NCBI GenBank assembly: GCA_964583765.1
Contig: CAZOWW010000034.1
Span: 1-42,106 of the forward strand
Reading direction: 5' to 3'
Length of the DNA stretch: 42,106 bases
From: CAZOWW01 sp964583765
Lineage (GTDB): Bacteria > Actinomycetota > Actinomycetes > Actinomycetales > Kineosporiaceae
The position numbers and the translations under genes are program-made. Each line of letters starts with the position of its first letter. Position 1 is the stretch's first letter. Shown piece after piece: positions 16,268 to 23,319 of the stretch. The notes below the pieces were generated by a model, which was not told the DNA's origin, ran no database searches, and worked only from the letters and a program-made list of their open reading frames with translations.

Positions 16268-17231
16268 CCAACTCTCACCCGAGGGGGTCGTCGTGATCGC
16301 CTGCACCCAACCGCACGAGCCGATGGCCGAGGAACGCATCGCCGCCCTGCGCGCGGCCATCAGGCATCAGGGCATGCAGACGGTGCGCCTGGAACATCTC
16401 GACGCGTCTCTCGAACAGGACCCCGCGTCGCCGGGATTCTGGGAGATGTGGCGCGACCTCCTTCACGGCTTCGGTGTCACCGCCGGGGACTACATCGTCT
16501 CCAGCGAACTCTACGGGCGGAAACTGGCCGAGATCACCGGCGCCGAGTTCTTCCCCTACGACATCGACCGCAGCCTCAATGCGGTCAAGGCGACCCTGGT
16601 CCGGGAGGATCCCGAAGCGCACTTCGCCGACATCCTGCCCGAGTTCCAGCAGCACCTGCGCACCACCGTGACGATCTTCGGTGCCGAGTCGACCGGGAAG
16701 ACCACCTTGTCACGCCGGCTCGCACAGGAGGTCAACGGGCACTGGCTGTTCGAGTACGCCCGGCCCTATCTCGAGACCACCGTCAACGAGATCACCCCTC
16801 GTTCCATGCGTGCCATTTGGCGGGGGCAGGCCGCGCTGCAGCGGCACGCACGCAACCTGCACGACAGGCCCTTCGTCATCCAGGACACGGACCTGTTCTC
16901 GACCGTGGGCTACTGGCAGTTCCCCGCCTGGCAGGACGTCCTCGGACCCTGCCCCGAGAATCTTCGCGTCGAGGCCAGGGCCCTGCAGTCGGATCTCTAC
17001 CTCGTCACCCGGCAGAACATCCCGTTCGAGCCGGATCCACTCCGATACGGCGGCGACACACGGGAGGGTAGCGACGACTACTGGACAGACGTCTGCGAAC
17101 AATATGCGCTGCCGTACCTCGTGCTGGAGAGCAGCGACCGGGAGGTGCGGCTGACCGAAGCCGTGACGGCAGCCCGGCGGACGGCCCGGCGACGAACCGA
17201 ACGCATCGCCTACGACCGCCGGGGTCTGTAA
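16194..17231 (+). CDS. nadR: NadR-like NMN adenylyltransferase / nicotinamide riboside kinase (locus 2)
   Basis: The product has 345 residues. Its N-terminal nucleotidylyltransferase domain has MPPTTGHLQLMQFA (x-x-G-H class) and the kinase domain GAESTGKTTLSRRLA, an intact Walker A, followed by FEYARPYLE and VIQDTDLFSTVGYW. It should convert riboside taken up by PnuC to NMN and then NAD. Compared with the copy at 7006 the sequence is quite divergent (I-V-S-S-E-L-Y-G-R-K region, Lys retained), so the two are not a recent duplication. GTG 16194 lies inside the pnuC 3' end. The C-terminal tail is Arg-rich. Confidence 0.9.
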   Translation: MPTAYVLMTAMPPTTGHLQLMQFADQLSPEGVVVIACTQPHEPMAEERIAALRAAIRHQGMQTVRLEHLDASLEQDPASPGFWEMWRDLLHGFGVTAGDYIVSSELYGRKLAEITGAEFFPYDIDRSLNAVKATLVREDPEAHFADILPEFQQHLRTTVTIFGAESTGKTTLSRRLAQEVNGHWLFEYARPYLETTVNEITPRSMRAIWRGQAALQRHARNLHDRPFVIQDTDLFSTVGYWQFPAWQDVLGPCPENLRVEARALQSDLYLVTRQNIPFEPDPLRYGGDTREGSDDYWTDVCEQYALPYLVLESSDREVRLTEAVTAARRTARRRTERIAYDRRGL

Positions 17232-17270
17232 GCGACCAGGTCCTTCCCGGGTGGGCCGTGTCCGGAACGC

Positions 17271-18194
17271 TCAGGTCTCCGCAGTCCGCCGAGCGGTCGC
17301 CCGCAGCCGCCGCAGCATCCGGGCGTCCTGGAAACCCACCGCCCTGGCTGCGGCCTCCACGGTGGCTCCGTGCCCGATCAGGTGCTCGGCCCGCTCGACC
17401 CGCAGGGTCTGCTGGTACCTCAGCGGGGTCATCCCGGTCGCCTCGACGAACCGGCGGGTCAGCGTTCGCGGGCTGACCCCGAACCCCGCGGCCAGTTCGT
17501 CCAGGGGAAGCGGCCCCGCGAATCCGGCCTCGATGCGGTCCTGCACACGGTGGGTCAGATCGTTCAGGTGCGCCCGATGCCGCAGCATCACGCTGTCCTG
17601 TCGTTCCGACCCGTTGCGTCGGGTGTAGACGACCATCGCCCGGGACACCTGCGCTGCCATCGCCGCACCGTCCCGCTCGGCCACCAGATGCAGGCTGAGG
17701 TCGATGCCGCTGGCGATGCCCGCCGACGTCGCCACCCGCCCGTCCACGACGTAGAGCACGTCCCGCACCACACTCGCCGCCGGGTACCGGGCTGCGAGAG
17801 CGTCCTGCAGGTCGTGGTGCGTGGTACATCGTCGCCCGTCGAGCAGGCCCGCCCGGCCCAACACGTCGGCCCCGGCGCAGACGCTCGCGACCAATCCGCC
17901 GCGGCGGTGATGCGCCGCGAGCCGGTCGAGGCAGGCCTGGGTGACGGTGCCTGCGGGGGCCGGTGACGAGGTGCGCCACCCCGGGACGACGATCAGATCC
18001 GCAGAACTCAGTTCAGGCCAGCGCGTCTCCGCGGACAGGCGGACACCCTGGGCGGTCACGACCTCGGGATGGTCGGAGACATAACGCAGCGTGTACGGAC
18101 AGCCGTGATCGGCCGCCATGGCGAAGACTTGCGCCGGACCGGCCAGGTCGAGCACGTGCAGCCCGGGAATCAGGACGAACAGGACGGTACTCAT
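17271..18194 (-). CDS. GlxA-family AraC-type transcriptional regulator
   Basis: The product has 307 residues. The N-terminal DJ-1/PfpI-like amidotransferase-fold domain (FVLIPGLHVLDLAGPAQVFA, DLIVVPGW, SVCAGADVLGRAGLLDGRR with Cys in the nucleophile-elbow position) is followed by an AraC helix-turn-helix domain (about 215-305: LPLDELAAGFGVSPRTLTRRF and PLRYQQTLRVERAEHLI). GlxA regulators sense small metabolites and control adjacent enzymes. The isochorismatase-like hydrolase 64 bases upstream on the same strand is the likely partner. Confidence 0.88.
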   Translation of the reverse strand: MSTVLFVLIPGLHVLDLAGPAQVFAMAADHGCPYTLRYVSDHPEVVTAQGVRLSAETRWPELSSADLIVVPGWRTSSPAPAGTVTQACLDRLAAHHRRGGLVASVCAGADVLGRAGLLDGRRCTTHHDLQDALAARYPAASVVRDVLYVVDGRVATSAGIASGIDLSLHLVAERDGAAMAAQVSRAMVVYTRRNGSERQDSVMLRHRAHLNDLTHRVQDRIEAGFAGPLPLDELAAGFGVSPRTLTRRFVEATGMTPLRYQQTLRVERAEHLIGHGATVEAAARAVGFQDARMLRRLRATARRTAET

Positions 18195-18258
18195 GATCCG
18201 TTCAGGCTACTCGAGGACTCCCCTCCATGGACCTGGATCATCATGGCCGCCGGAAAGA

Positions 18259-18930
18259 TCACACTGGGGTCTTCGCGACAGAAGGGCGCGCGCTTCCCGA
18301 CGGCACGCCCGAGGACCTGTCCCGCGCGAGGGCCACGCCCTCGCCGGCGAGCACCTCCTCGACGGTGCAGATGGTGGCGAATCTCCCGGCCAGGGCGTAC
18401 TCGGTGCGCTCGATCACCGTGCGTGCCGGAAGCGTGCGAGGGTCGGCCAGCACGGTCGCGGCGTCGACCCGAGCCGGCACATCCCGGTGGGGCAGCGCAT
18501 TGGTGGCGGTGGCGTCCGTGACGAAGAACACCGAATAACCCAGGTCCGAGGCGAGCCGGGCAGTGGTCTCACAGCACTGCTCCGTGCGGATGCCGGTGAC
18601 CAGTACCTCGCGGACGCCGTGCCGGGTGAGCAGTTGCTGCAGACCGGTCGTGGTGAACGCATTGTGCGCGGTCTTCGTGAGCACCGGCTCGCCCTCCCGG
18701 GCGGCGAGGGGCTCGATCAGGCGCACCAGACCCCGCGCGGGATCGAACTCCGACCCGCTGCCGGGCGCCAGGTGGAAGATCCAGACGACGAGGTCCCCCG
18801 CCTCTCGTGCGGCGTCGACGAGAGGGGCGATGCGGGTGGCGATCTGCGGATCAGAGATGGTCGGCCAACTGGGGTGCTGGCGGAAGGACTCCTGGACATC
18901 GATCACGAGCAGTGCACGCGGTGGTGTCAT
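18259..18930 (-). CDS. Isochorismatase-family cysteine hydrolase
   Basis: The 223-residue protein carries the catalytic triad of this hydrolase family: D11 in LLVIDVQESF, K86 in LTKTAHNAF and C119 in TEQCCETTARLA. Family members cleave amide or ether bonds of small substrates such as nicotinamide or isochorismate; nothing here fixes the substrate. The C-terminal extension (about 190-223) is poorly conserved. The start is ATG 18930. It probably forms a unit with the GlxA-type regulator just downstream. Nicotinamidases also belong to this fold, which is notable given the NAD loci nearby, but I would not assign that activity. Confidence 0.85.
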   Translation of the reverse strand: MTPPRALLVIDVQESFRQHPSWPTISDPQIATRIAPLVDAAREAGDLVVWIFHLAPGSGSEFDPARGLVRLIEPLAAREGEPVLTKTAHNAFTTTGLQQLLTRHGVREVLVTGIRTEQCCETTARLASDLGYSVFFVTDATATNALPHRDVPARVDAATVLADPRTLPARTVIERTEYALAGRFATICTVEEVLAGEGVALARDRSSGVPSGSARPSVAKTPV

Positions 18931-19037
18931 GACTCGAGACTGTCGTGGACCACGGCGCTCACCCAGCCCTGATCCGGCCGCGTTGCGGAACGATCCGGTC
19001 CCGGCTGAGCGACCTCGTCACCGGCGTGGCCGCTTCG

Positions 19038-19568
19038 TCACCGGCCGGGTAGCCCCATCCCCGTCCTCCGGCCTCGTCCCCGGCCGGGCGCCGTCGGCCA
19101 CCGCAGACGCATCGCCGTCCAGCGGGACGGGACGAAACCGAGCGACCGGTAGAGCGGCAGCCCGTCATCGGTCGCCGTGAGCTCGACCGAGCCGACCCCC
19201 GACCGCTCGAACCAGTCGAGCAGCGCACTCACGCAGGCCCGGGCGTATCCCTGATGCCGGTACCGCGGGTCCGTCGCCACGTTGAGCATCAGCCCGACGA
19301 GGCCGCCGGAGTTCCACGGGCTCCCGAGCCGCTCCTGGACCAGACCCACCGCACAAGACGCCAACTTCCCGGCCTCGCCGGGCGCATCCACGACGTAGAC
19401 CGCGACTGACCCACGCGGATCAGGTAGCCGCTCCCGCAGGAACTCCACGACCTGTCCCTGCCAGGGCCCCGACTCGGGGTCATGACCACCCACCACCGCG
19501 AGCATCACCTGCCGCAGGCGAAGCAACTCCTCGGCGTCCCCGGGTACCGCTCTGCGCACCTCGATCAC
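19038..19568 (-). CDS. GNAT N-acetyltransferase
   Basis: The 176-residue protein has the GNAT fold: IEVRRAVPGDAEELLRLRQVM at the N terminus, the acetyl-CoA pyrophosphate loop VATDPRYRHQGYARACVSALL, and the C-terminal ELTATDDGLPLYRSLGFVPS. The substrate is unknown. Start GTG 19568 is nine bases after the stop of the gene at 19578, suggesting a two-gene operon. The C-terminal tail is Arg/Gly-rich. Confidence 0.88.
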   Translation of the reverse strand: MIEVRRAVPGDAEELLRLRQVMLAVVGGHDPESGPWQGQVVEFLRERLPDPRGSVAVYVVDAPGEAGKLASCAVGLVQERLGSPWNSGGLVGLMLNVATDPRYRHQGYARACVSALLDWFERSGVGSVELTATDDGLPLYRSLGFVPSRWTAMRLRWPTAPGRGRGRRTGMGLPGR

Positions 19569-19577
19569 CGCGGCACG

Positions 19578-19961
19578 CTACCGGTCGGCCTCCCCCGAGG
19601 ACGACCGGGTTTCACCGGTCCCGTCCGCCTCCTGGTGCCCCTCCGGTCCCGGCTTCTCGTCCGGCTCCTGGTTCTCGTCCGGCCCCAGCTCCTTCTCCAG
19701 CTGCCGGGGCCAGTCGCCGTGGCCGAGTCCGCCCCCGACGAGCACGTCCCGCCAGTCCAGGTCGAGCAGGCGCAGCCCGGCCTCGAAGCGCGCCCGGTCC
19801 CCACCCGCGGCCAGGACCAGGGCGGACTGCATCCGTTCGTGGTCCTGACGGCCATAGGCGAGGTCGGGCAGCGCCTCCAGCCGGGTGAGCACGTAGCCGG
19901 CGTCCTCCTCGGCGAAGTCCCGGCGCACGCGGGTGGTCAGGCGGGTGCTCGGTGTCGTCAT
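19578..19961 (-). CDS. Conserved actinobacterial protein of unknown function
   Basis: The product has 127 residues. A predicted helical N-terminal part has RLTTRVRRDFAEEDAGYVLTRLEALPD and ERMQSALVLAAGGDRARFEAGLRL, then LDWRDVLVGGGLGHGDWPRQL. The final 35 residues are Asp/Glu/Gly/Pro-rich and disordered. ATG 19961 was taken rather than the upstream in-frame starts at 19973 and 20015, because the helical region begins there and the longer version overlaps the hairpin at 19981. The function is not recognised; it probably shares an mRNA with the acetyltransferase. Confidence 0.72.
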   Translation of the reverse strand: MTTPSTRLTTRVRRDFAEEDAGYVLTRLEALPDLAYGRQDHERMQSALVLAAGGDRARFEAGLRLLDLDWRDVLVGGGLGHGDWPRQLEKELGPDENQEPDEKPGPEGHQEADGTGETRSSSGEADR

Positions 19962-19980
19962 GGAGCTCAGCATGACCGAT

Positions 19981-20046
19981 CCGGGCCGGGAACCTGAGTT
20001 CCCGGCCCGGCCCACCCGCTGTCCGCCGTCCGTGGTCGGACGGCGG
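19981..20046. terminator. Two consecutive perfect hairpins
   Basis: Hairpin 1: a 13-bp stem (19981-19993 with 19998-20010) with loop CTGA. Hairpin 2: a 10-bp stem (20023-20032 with 20037-20046) with loop TGGT. They lie just after the stop of the minus-strand HAF protein gene (20061) and form a probable tandem terminator. Confidence 0.75.
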
Positions 20047-20060
20047 TGGTCCGGCAGGAA

Positions 20061-21683
20061 CTACCGCCAGACCACCGGCAGGTACTCGGTGGTGCCGAAG
20101 TACCGCACGGTGCCGACGATCACACCGGAGTCATTGACGGCGAACGCGTAGCTCCTGTCACATCCGGTCACGCCACCCAGGTCCGCGACGGTGCCGTCCG
20201 CCGCCCAGCGCACCGCGTGCGGCACGTTGTTGTACAGGGCCACGCTGCCGACGATGTCGCCGGAGGCATTGATCGCCTCGGGCTGACCGACGGTGCGGCC
20301 CGGAAGGTTGGGCAGCACGGTGGGCACACCGGCGGCGTTCCACCGAACCGTGAGCTCTCCCCCGGTCGTCGTCGAGGACCAGGCGGCACCGAAGACGGTT
20401 CCCGCGTCGTTGATGCCCAGTGGGGTCGCGCCGCCGACTCCCGACGGCAGAGGCAGGGTCACCAGACCGCGCGCCCGATCCCAACGCTCTCCGGAGCTGA
20501 AGACCGCGACCCCGAGGTTGTTCAGACCGATCGCCCAGTGGTAGTCGGAGCTGAAGTCGGTGAGCCGACCCGAGCGGTCCCAGTACACGCTGTGGGTCGC
20601 TTGGAGCCCGGACGTGCTCGCCGAGCCGACCGCCGCGCCGAGGTCGTTGGTCACGTCCACCGACGAGGTCCCGCCCAGACCCCGCAGGACGCTGATCCGG
20701 TTGCGCGCGTCCCACTTCACCGCGTGGCTGTTCGAGTTGCTGTCGGACGCGTATCCGAGGACGGTGCCGTCCGCGGCGACCCCCTTCGCGGCACTACCCG
20801 TACCACCGAGGGTACCGAGGTCGGTGATCTTGCCGTTGCGCCAGACCACCGCCCGGCCGACCTGGGAAGCGTTCGCGCCCGTCCCCACGACAACACCCGC
20901 GTCATTGATCGCGTCCGCGGTCGCGTAGTTGCCGCCGGGCAGCACCGGCAGATCACTGAGCACTCCGTTGGCGTCCCAGAGGACCGGGTGGAAGACACCG
21001 CCCGAGGTGGCGTTGCCGAGGACGACGCCCTTGGCGTTGACGGCGACGATGTTGACGTTGGTGTACCCGGCGGGGAAGGCGAGCTTGGTCATCGTCAGAC
21101 CGCTGGGCGCAGGTGTCGCGCAGGTCGGGGACGTGATGCTGCCCGAGCCCTCGGGCAGGGTGTTGACCGGCCCGGACCAGGAGCCGCCGAACGGCGAACC
21201 GCCGCCGGACGTGTAGAAGTAGTAGTACGTCCCCGGCATCAGACCCGTGACCGTGATCTCCCCGGAGTTCGCGCTGTTCGACCCGGTCGAGACGACCGAC
21301 GCGGAGTTGCCGTTCTCGGTCCCGACGCTGATGTAGGTGGTTCCGGGGTGACCGCACTGGTAGCCGTACGAGGTGTACGTGAAGGTCAGCGACGTCGTCG
21401 TCGCCGACGCCAGGGTCGCTCTCGGCGGCATCGCGTCGCAGATGATCGTCGAGGTGGTCGTGCGGCTCGTCGTGGAGCTGACGGTCATGTCCCCGTACGT
21501 GCCCCGCGTGGTCGTGCTGGAGCTGACAGTCATGTCCCCGTACGTGCCCCGCGTGGTCATGCTCGTCGTGGCCGCCACCGCGGGGGACAGTCCCCCGCCT
21601 CCGGGCAGGATCGCCACGGCTCCGGCAGCCACCAGGGCACCGGTGGAACAGATCACCGAGACTGCTTTCAGGCTTCTCTTCAT
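20061..21683 (-). CDS. Secreted HAF-repeat protein with FN3-like domain
   Basis: The product has 540 residues. A signal peptide (MKRSLKAVSVICSTGALVAA to AVAAT) is followed by two copies of TTRGTYGDMTVSS, then a fibronectin-III-like domain of about 100 residues. The remaining 340 residues carry repeats of the HAF type: AINDAGVVVGTG, GINDAGTVFGAA, AINASGDIVGSV, AVNDSGVIVGTV, each followed by HAVRW or AVVW-type strands, and they probably fold as a beta-propeller-like array. GGGAGG lies 8 bases upstream of ATG 21683. It probably acts in the cell envelope or as a carbohydrate-binding secreted protein; no catalytic residues are recognised. The double terminator at 19981-20046 ends it. Confidence 0.85.
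   Translation of the reverse strand: MKRSLKAVSVICSTGALVAAGAVAILPGGGGLSPAVAATTSMTTRGTYGDMTVSSSTTTRGTYGDMTVSSTTSRTTTSTIICDAMPPRATLASATTTSLTFTYTSYGYQCGHPGTTYISVGTENGNSASVVSTGSNSANSGEITVTGLMPGTYYYFYTSGGGSPFGGSWSGPVNTLPEGSGSITSPTCATPAPSGLTMTKLAFPAGYTNVNIVAVNAKGVVLGNATSGGVFHPVLWDANGVLSDLPVLPGGNYATADAINDAGVVVGTGANASQVGRAVVWRNGKITDLGTLGGTGSAAKGVAADGTVLGYASDSNSNSHAVKWDARNRISVLRGLGGTSSVDVTNDLGAAVGSASTSGLQATHSVYWDRSGRLTDFSSDYHWAIGLNNLGVAVFSSGERWDRARGLVTLPLPSGVGGATPLGINDAGTVFGAAWSSTTTGGELTVRWNAAGVPTVLPNLPGRTVGQPEAINASGDIVGSVALYNNVPHAVRWAADGTVADLGGVTGCDRSYAFAVNDSGVIVGTVRYFGTTEYLPVVWR
21475..21565. repeat. 45-bp in-frame tandem duplication
   Basis: Two copies of about 45 bp (near 21475-21519 and 21520-21565) encode the duplicated TTRGTYGDMTVSS segment next to the signal-peptide cleavage site of the HAF protein. 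Confidence 0.8.
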
Positions 21684-22109
21684 GGGACGCGCCTCCCGAG
21701 CTCGTCGCCGAGCGCCCCGCTCGGCGGAACGCTCCCCCTGTGGGTTTCGCCGCCACGCCACCCGTCCCCTCGTCGAGGACGTCGCCGCTGGTCTCCACCC
21801 CTGACCCCACTGCACGAACCCGCCAGACACCAGCGCACCGACGTGGTGCTCGCGCGCAGGCGGACGCCGCTCCACCCGACGGACCTCACCACGCAGACCA
21901 CAGTCCGCGGGGGCAGCACAGGCTGGATCAATCGCGTGCGCATCCCCCTCGAATCGCGCCATCGCGACGAGGTCGCCGAATCATGCTCGAGGGGTGCATA
22001 CCCGTCAAGACCTCGGTCCACCGCCCGGCAGCCCACGACAGGCAGCGCGCAAGGACAGGCAGCACGCAGAGACAGACAGCGCTCACGAACCGACAGGGCG
22101 CCCTCGGGG
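21684..22109. other. Intergenic region, no gene seen
   Basis: This 426-base stretch separates the start of the HAF protein gene from the end of the next minus-strand gene. It must contain the HAF promoter, but I see no clear -35/-10 pair. GACAGGCAG-like short repeats occur near 22040-22080. The open frames across it look like shadows. Confidence 0.5.
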
Positions 22110-23045
22110 TCAGTGGTCGACGGAGGCCAGGGGCACGGAGGTCTTCGGGGCGGAGATGGCAACCTTCTCGTCCCAGTGGCTGAAGATCATGTCTGCCTCA
22201 CCGTTCCGGCTCTGCCGCTGTGCCTGCACGATCGTCATCCCGGGCTCGCTCACCGACAGCAGCAACTCGTCGTCCGAGCCGTCGGACGACTTCGCCACCA
22301 CGGTCACGATGTCCGTTCCGTCCAGCCCCTTGGCCGACGCCAGGAGCTCGGGGTCCGTGCCGTTCACGAACTTGCGCAGCATGTCCGGCAGGGTGCCCTC
22401 CGCCTGCGCCCCGTACGCCAGATCGGCGGGGCTGACCCGGACCCAGACCTCGCCCAGGGCGCGGCCACGTCCCGCGGGGATACCGAGCTCCAGCAGCTCG
22501 CCCGCAGTACCCCGTACGTAGACCGTGCCCCGCACGAGGATCTCCTCCACATGCTGTGAACCGGACGTGATCCGCACGTGGAAGGCGTCGCGGAGCAGAT
22601 CACCCTCGACCGTCGTCTCCTTGTCACCGGACCCGGTCGAGGTCAGGGACACGTGGACGCCATGGCGTTTCTGCGCAGTCGAGGCGGCCGCGGCCAGCAC
22701 CTGGCCGGCCGTCCAGTCCGAGACCGGTGCGCCCCTACCGGAGGACGCTCGCCCGGGCAGAACGAGCGCTCCGGCGCCGAAGCCCACGGCCAGGGTCAGC
22801 ACCGCGACCGTCCCCAGCACCAGGGGTCCACGGAGCCGCCCCCGCGACTGCGCGGCGACCCGCCAGGGGAGCGAGGCCGGTGGATCGGTGGGGGTCGAAG
22901 GCACCGACGACGGTGGTGGGGACATGGGGGTCGGCAACATCGGGCGGATCGGCACGGGGGACGCCGCTCCTGACGACGCCGAGGGTTCACCGCCCTGCGA
23001 GGTCAGCAGATCCCCACGATCGTTCACGGCCCTCACCTCGCTCAC
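22110..23045 (-). CDS. Membrane-anchored LolA/LprG-like protein
   Basis: The product has 311 residues. A Pro/Ser-rich cytoplasmic tail (1-72) precedes one membrane helix at 74-96 (PLVLGTVAVLTLAVGFGAGALVL) and an extracytoplasmic domain. The domain pattern (AAASTAQKRHGVHVSLTSTG, VEGDLLRDAFHVRITSG, EILVRGTVYVRG, DGTDIVTVVAK) resembles the half-barrel of LolA/LprG-type lipid-carrying proteins; its ligand is unknown. The start is GTG 23045, but a GTG at about 23027 after GAGGTGAGG is also plausible. It lies downstream of copA but is separated from it by a tandem-repeat region. Confidence 0.75.
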   Translation of the reverse strand: MSEVRAVNDRGDLLTSQGGEPSASSGAASPVPIRPMLPTPMSPPPSSVPSTPTDPPASLPWRVAAQSRGRLRGPLVLGTVAVLTLAVGFGAGALVLPGRASSGRGAPVSDWTAGQVLAAAASTAQKRHGVHVSLTSTGSGDKETTVEGDLLRDAFHVRITSGSQHVEEILVRGTVYVRGTAGELLELGIPAGRGRALGEVWVRVSPADLAYGAQAEGTLPDMLRKFVNGTDPELLASAKGLDGTDIVTVVAKSSDGSDDELLLSVSEPGMTIVQAQRQSRNGEADMIFSHWDEKVAISAPKTSVPLASVDH

Positions 23046-23148
23046 CCCGACGCACGACGGCCGGACTCCGTCCTACTTGATCAGGTCGGCACCATCGCGA
23101 AACGACTGGAGCGCGAGCCAACACATCGTTCGCCCCGTCCGGCCAGAG

Positions 23149-23234
23149 CTCACGTCGTCCAGCCCGGGGACTCACGTCGTCCAGCCCGGGGACTCACGTC
23201 GTCCGGCCTGGGGGCTCAGGTCGTGGAATGAAGG
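23149..23234. repeat. 22-bp tandem repeats upstream of the LolA-like gene
   Basis: Units beginning CTCACGTCGTCC run at 23149-23170 and 23171-23192 (identical), 23193-23214 (degenerate) and 23215-23234 (weak). The period is 22 bp, about two helical turns. They occupy the gap between the copA stop (23320) and the next gene start (23045), where they may be regulatory or a minisatellite. Confidence 0.8.
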
Positions 23235-23319
23235 CTCACGTCATCGGAGACCGACCGGGCGCCATGGCACCGGTCCAGGTCGCCCAGGAGGCATCGAGCA
23301 GAGGCAGGAACCCGGACGG

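Noticed and set aside
18259..18930. Assigning nicotinamidase (PncA) activity to the cysteine hydrolase.
   Set aside because: The triad fits the whole isochorismatase superfamily; the PncA metal-binding D-x-H...H motif is not seen and the regulator is GlxA-type.
23149..23234. A CRISPR-like reading of the 22-bp repeats.
   Set aside because: Units are directly adjacent with no spacers and there are no cas genes.
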